7,119 nucleotides of DNA, taken from Desulfobulbaceae bacterium. GTDB lineage: Bacteria; Desulfobacterota; Desulfobulbia; Desulfobulbales; Desulfocapsaceae. A model generated the notes under the pieces. It saw only the letters and a list, made by a program, of their open reading frames with translations, was not told the origin of the DNA and did not search any database. The position numbers and the translations under genes are program-made. The stretch covers positions 1-7,119 of the forward strand of contig DAOVUU010000121.1 of assembly GCA_030632405.1 (NCBI GenBank), read 5' to 3'. This document shows positions 5,814-7,119 of the stretch, piece by piece. Each line of letters starts with the position of its first letter. The first letter of the stretch is position 1.

Positions 5814-7119
5814 TCATCTGCTCTCGCAGACAACAACACTGTGGGATCTCACCATAATCCTCCTTCCTGCAACCGCCTGCTGCCGCTCCGGTTCGATGAT
5901 ATCCTGGGAGACAGTACAGGCCGTGTCAACAGCCAGATGCCACGTCCGTCCCTGCAACACAGGCAGCTCCATTGACAAGTCATTATCCGACATATTAAAC
6001 AGGATATGCAGATCTTCCTCCTCCGGCTCTACTCTGCTCAAAGTGCAGCCAAGAATCCTGGATGAAGGGTCAGCCCACTGCGGTTTATTTAACTGCCTGC
6101 CATGCCAGGAAACATCCTGCAGGTTGGAAACATCAGTTACTGCGCCGGAGAGATAGTGGCGTTGCATAAGGCAGGGGTGTCGTTTGCGCAGCTGAATGAT
6201 ACCTTTTGTAAAACAGAACATCTCCCGGTTTTTTTCCAACAGGCTCCAGTCAAACCAGCTCAGTGCATTATCCTGGCAGTAACAGTTATTGTTGCCCTGC
6301 TGGCTCCGCAGCACCTCATCACCGGCAAGAATCATAGGTACCCCCTGGCTGAGCATAAGCACAGCCATAAAGTTTTTAACCTGTTTCAATCTGAGACCAT
6401 TGATTGCCGGGTCATCTGTAATACCTTCTGCACCATAATTTCTACTGTGATTATGATTGTCGCCGTCGCGGTTTTCCTCTCCGTTGGCCTGGTTATGTTT
6501 TTCATTGTAACTGACCAGATCAAGGAGGGTAAAACCATCATGGCAGGTGATAAAATTGACGGAATTGATCGGCAGACGGTCTGAACCCTGATAGAGATCA
6601 CTGGAGCCGGTCAATCTGGTAGCAAGTTCAGGAACCTTCCCGGGATCACCTTTAATAAACTGCCGGATAAGGTCGCGGTAACGCCCATTCCACTCTGCCC
6701 AGCGAAAACCGGGGAAACCACCAACCTGATAAAGTCCTCCCGCGTCCCATGCCTCGGCAAAGAGCCGGGTATGGGCCAGGATATTGGAGAATTCAATATT
6801 CCATACCACCGGTGCATGGTACATGGGTGCCCCGTCTTCTCCCCGGGCCAGAATAGAGGCCAGATCAAATCTAAAACCATCCACATGGAATTTTTTAACC
6901 CAGTATTCCAAAGATTCAATGATAAACCGGGCAACCAGGGGATGATTACAGTTCACAGTGTTGCCACAGCCGCTGTAGTTTTTATAGAGCATGGAATCAT
7001 GATCTTCAAGGTGGTAAAACCCCCGGTTCATCAAGCCCTTGAAGTTAATAGTCGGGCCATCCTCCCCACCTTCTGCAGTATGATTGAACACCACATCAAG
7101 AATAACACTGATCCCGGCC
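5814..7119 (-). CDS. glgX: Glycogen debranching enzyme GlgX, C-terminal part (N-terminus beyond the window)
   Basis: Predicted to hydrolyse alpha-1,6 branches of limit dextrins during glycogen breakdown in the cytoplasm; a glycoside hydrolase family 13 isoamylase-type enzyme. About 434 residues are present, open to the right edge. Full GlgX proteins are typically about 650-720 residues, so the N-terminal starch-binding-like domain and start of the barrel are missing. The four conserved regions are present: DVVFNHT at the edge, GFRFDLAS with the nucleophile Asp (codon 6866-6864), LFAEAWD with the acid Glu (6755-6753), and TCHDGFTL with the third Asp (6539-6537). The segment that follows (SYNEKHNQANGEENRDG) is characteristic of GlgX/TreX rather than of other amylases. 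A beta-rich C-terminal domain ends at TGA 5816-5814. The open frame reads into the edge as AGISVILDVVF, so the GTG at 7094 is not the start. It is convergent with the GGDEF-EAL gene, 12 bp apart. Confidence 0.96.
   Translation of the reverse strand, partial: AGISVILDVVFNHTAEGGEDGPTINFKGLMNRGFYHLEDHDSMLYKNYSGCGNTVNCNHPLVARFIIESLEYWVKKFHVDGFRFDLASILARGEDGAPMYHAPVVWNIEFSNILAHTRLFAEAWDAGGLYQVGGFPGFRWAEWNGRYRDLIRQFIKGDPGKVPELATRLTGSSDLYQGSDRLPINSVNFITCHDGFTLLDLVSYNEKHNQANGEENRDGDNHNHSRNYGAEGITDDPAINGLRLKQVKNFMAVLMLSQGVPMILAGDEVLRSQQGNNNCYCQDNALSWFDWSLLEKNREMFCFTKGIIQLRKRHPCLMQRHYLSGAVTDVSNLQDVSWHGRQLNKPQWADPSSRILGCTLSRVEPEEEDLHILFNMSDNDLSMELPVLQGRTWHLAVDTACTVSQDIIEPERQQAVAGRRIMVRSHSVVVCESR

Noticed and set aside
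6102..6584. 160-codon plus-strand open frame opposite glgX
   Set aside because: It lies wholly antisense to a clearly conserved enzyme, shows no domain and has no ribosome site I trust; it is a shadow frame.
7092..7094. GTG as the start codon of glgX
   Set aside because: The frame continues to the window edge with conserved residues (AGISVILD) directly before it; this GTG encodes the first Val of DVVFNHT.
1..7119. CRISPR array, tRNA or rRNA gene, insertion sequence, attachment site or prophage signs
   Set aside because: No regularly spaced long repeats, cloverleaf pattern, transposase or terminal inverted repeats were seen by reading both strands.

Overview
The window looks like a chromosomal segment of a Gram-negative bacterium, with five genes and no mobile or viral element. 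Moderate GC content in the metabolic genes, AT-rich intergenic DNA, a Sec-exported periplasmic-type protein and a membrane GGDEF-EAL regulator next to an HDOD protein would suit a deltaproteobacterial (for example Desulfobulbaceae-like) genome. That assignment is a guess from overall style, not from a marker gene.

Layout from left to right. (1) A plus-strand membrane glycerophosphodiester phosphodiesterase runs in from the left edge and is probably cut at its N-terminus. (2) Convergent to it, on the minus strand, lies a small secreted, all-helical, highly charged protein built from two tandem units with LTxxQ-like motifs, distantly reminiscent of the periplasmic Spy/CpxP family. (3) A 341-bp AT-rich divergent intergenic region (2218-2558) carries several short dyads and repeated 8-mers. 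(4) A plus-strand pair follows: an HDOD protein that keeps the HD metal-ligand pattern, then 51 bp downstream a 768-residue membrane protein with six predicted transmembrane helices, PAS, GGDEF and EAL domains. (5) Convergent to this pair, 12 bp away, is the C-terminal part of a glycogen debranching enzyme (GlgX), which runs off the right edge.

Functionally, the HDOD and GGDEF-EAL genes probably form one signalling unit (same strand, short gap, no obvious terminator between them). By sequence, the second protein can both make and degrade cyclic di-GMP. The flanking genes are housekeeping or stress genes (glycerophosphodiester hydrolysis, periplasmic protein, glycogen breakdown) in other orientations, and nothing in the sequence ties them to the signalling pair. 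I found no RNA gene, CRISPR array, insertion sequence or attachment site. No clearly new system is evident. The points most worth a second look are the HDOD protein's full set of HD-type metal ligands beside a c-di-GMP enzyme, the exact 93-residue internal duplication in the secreted protein, and the organised short repeats of the divergent intergenic region.
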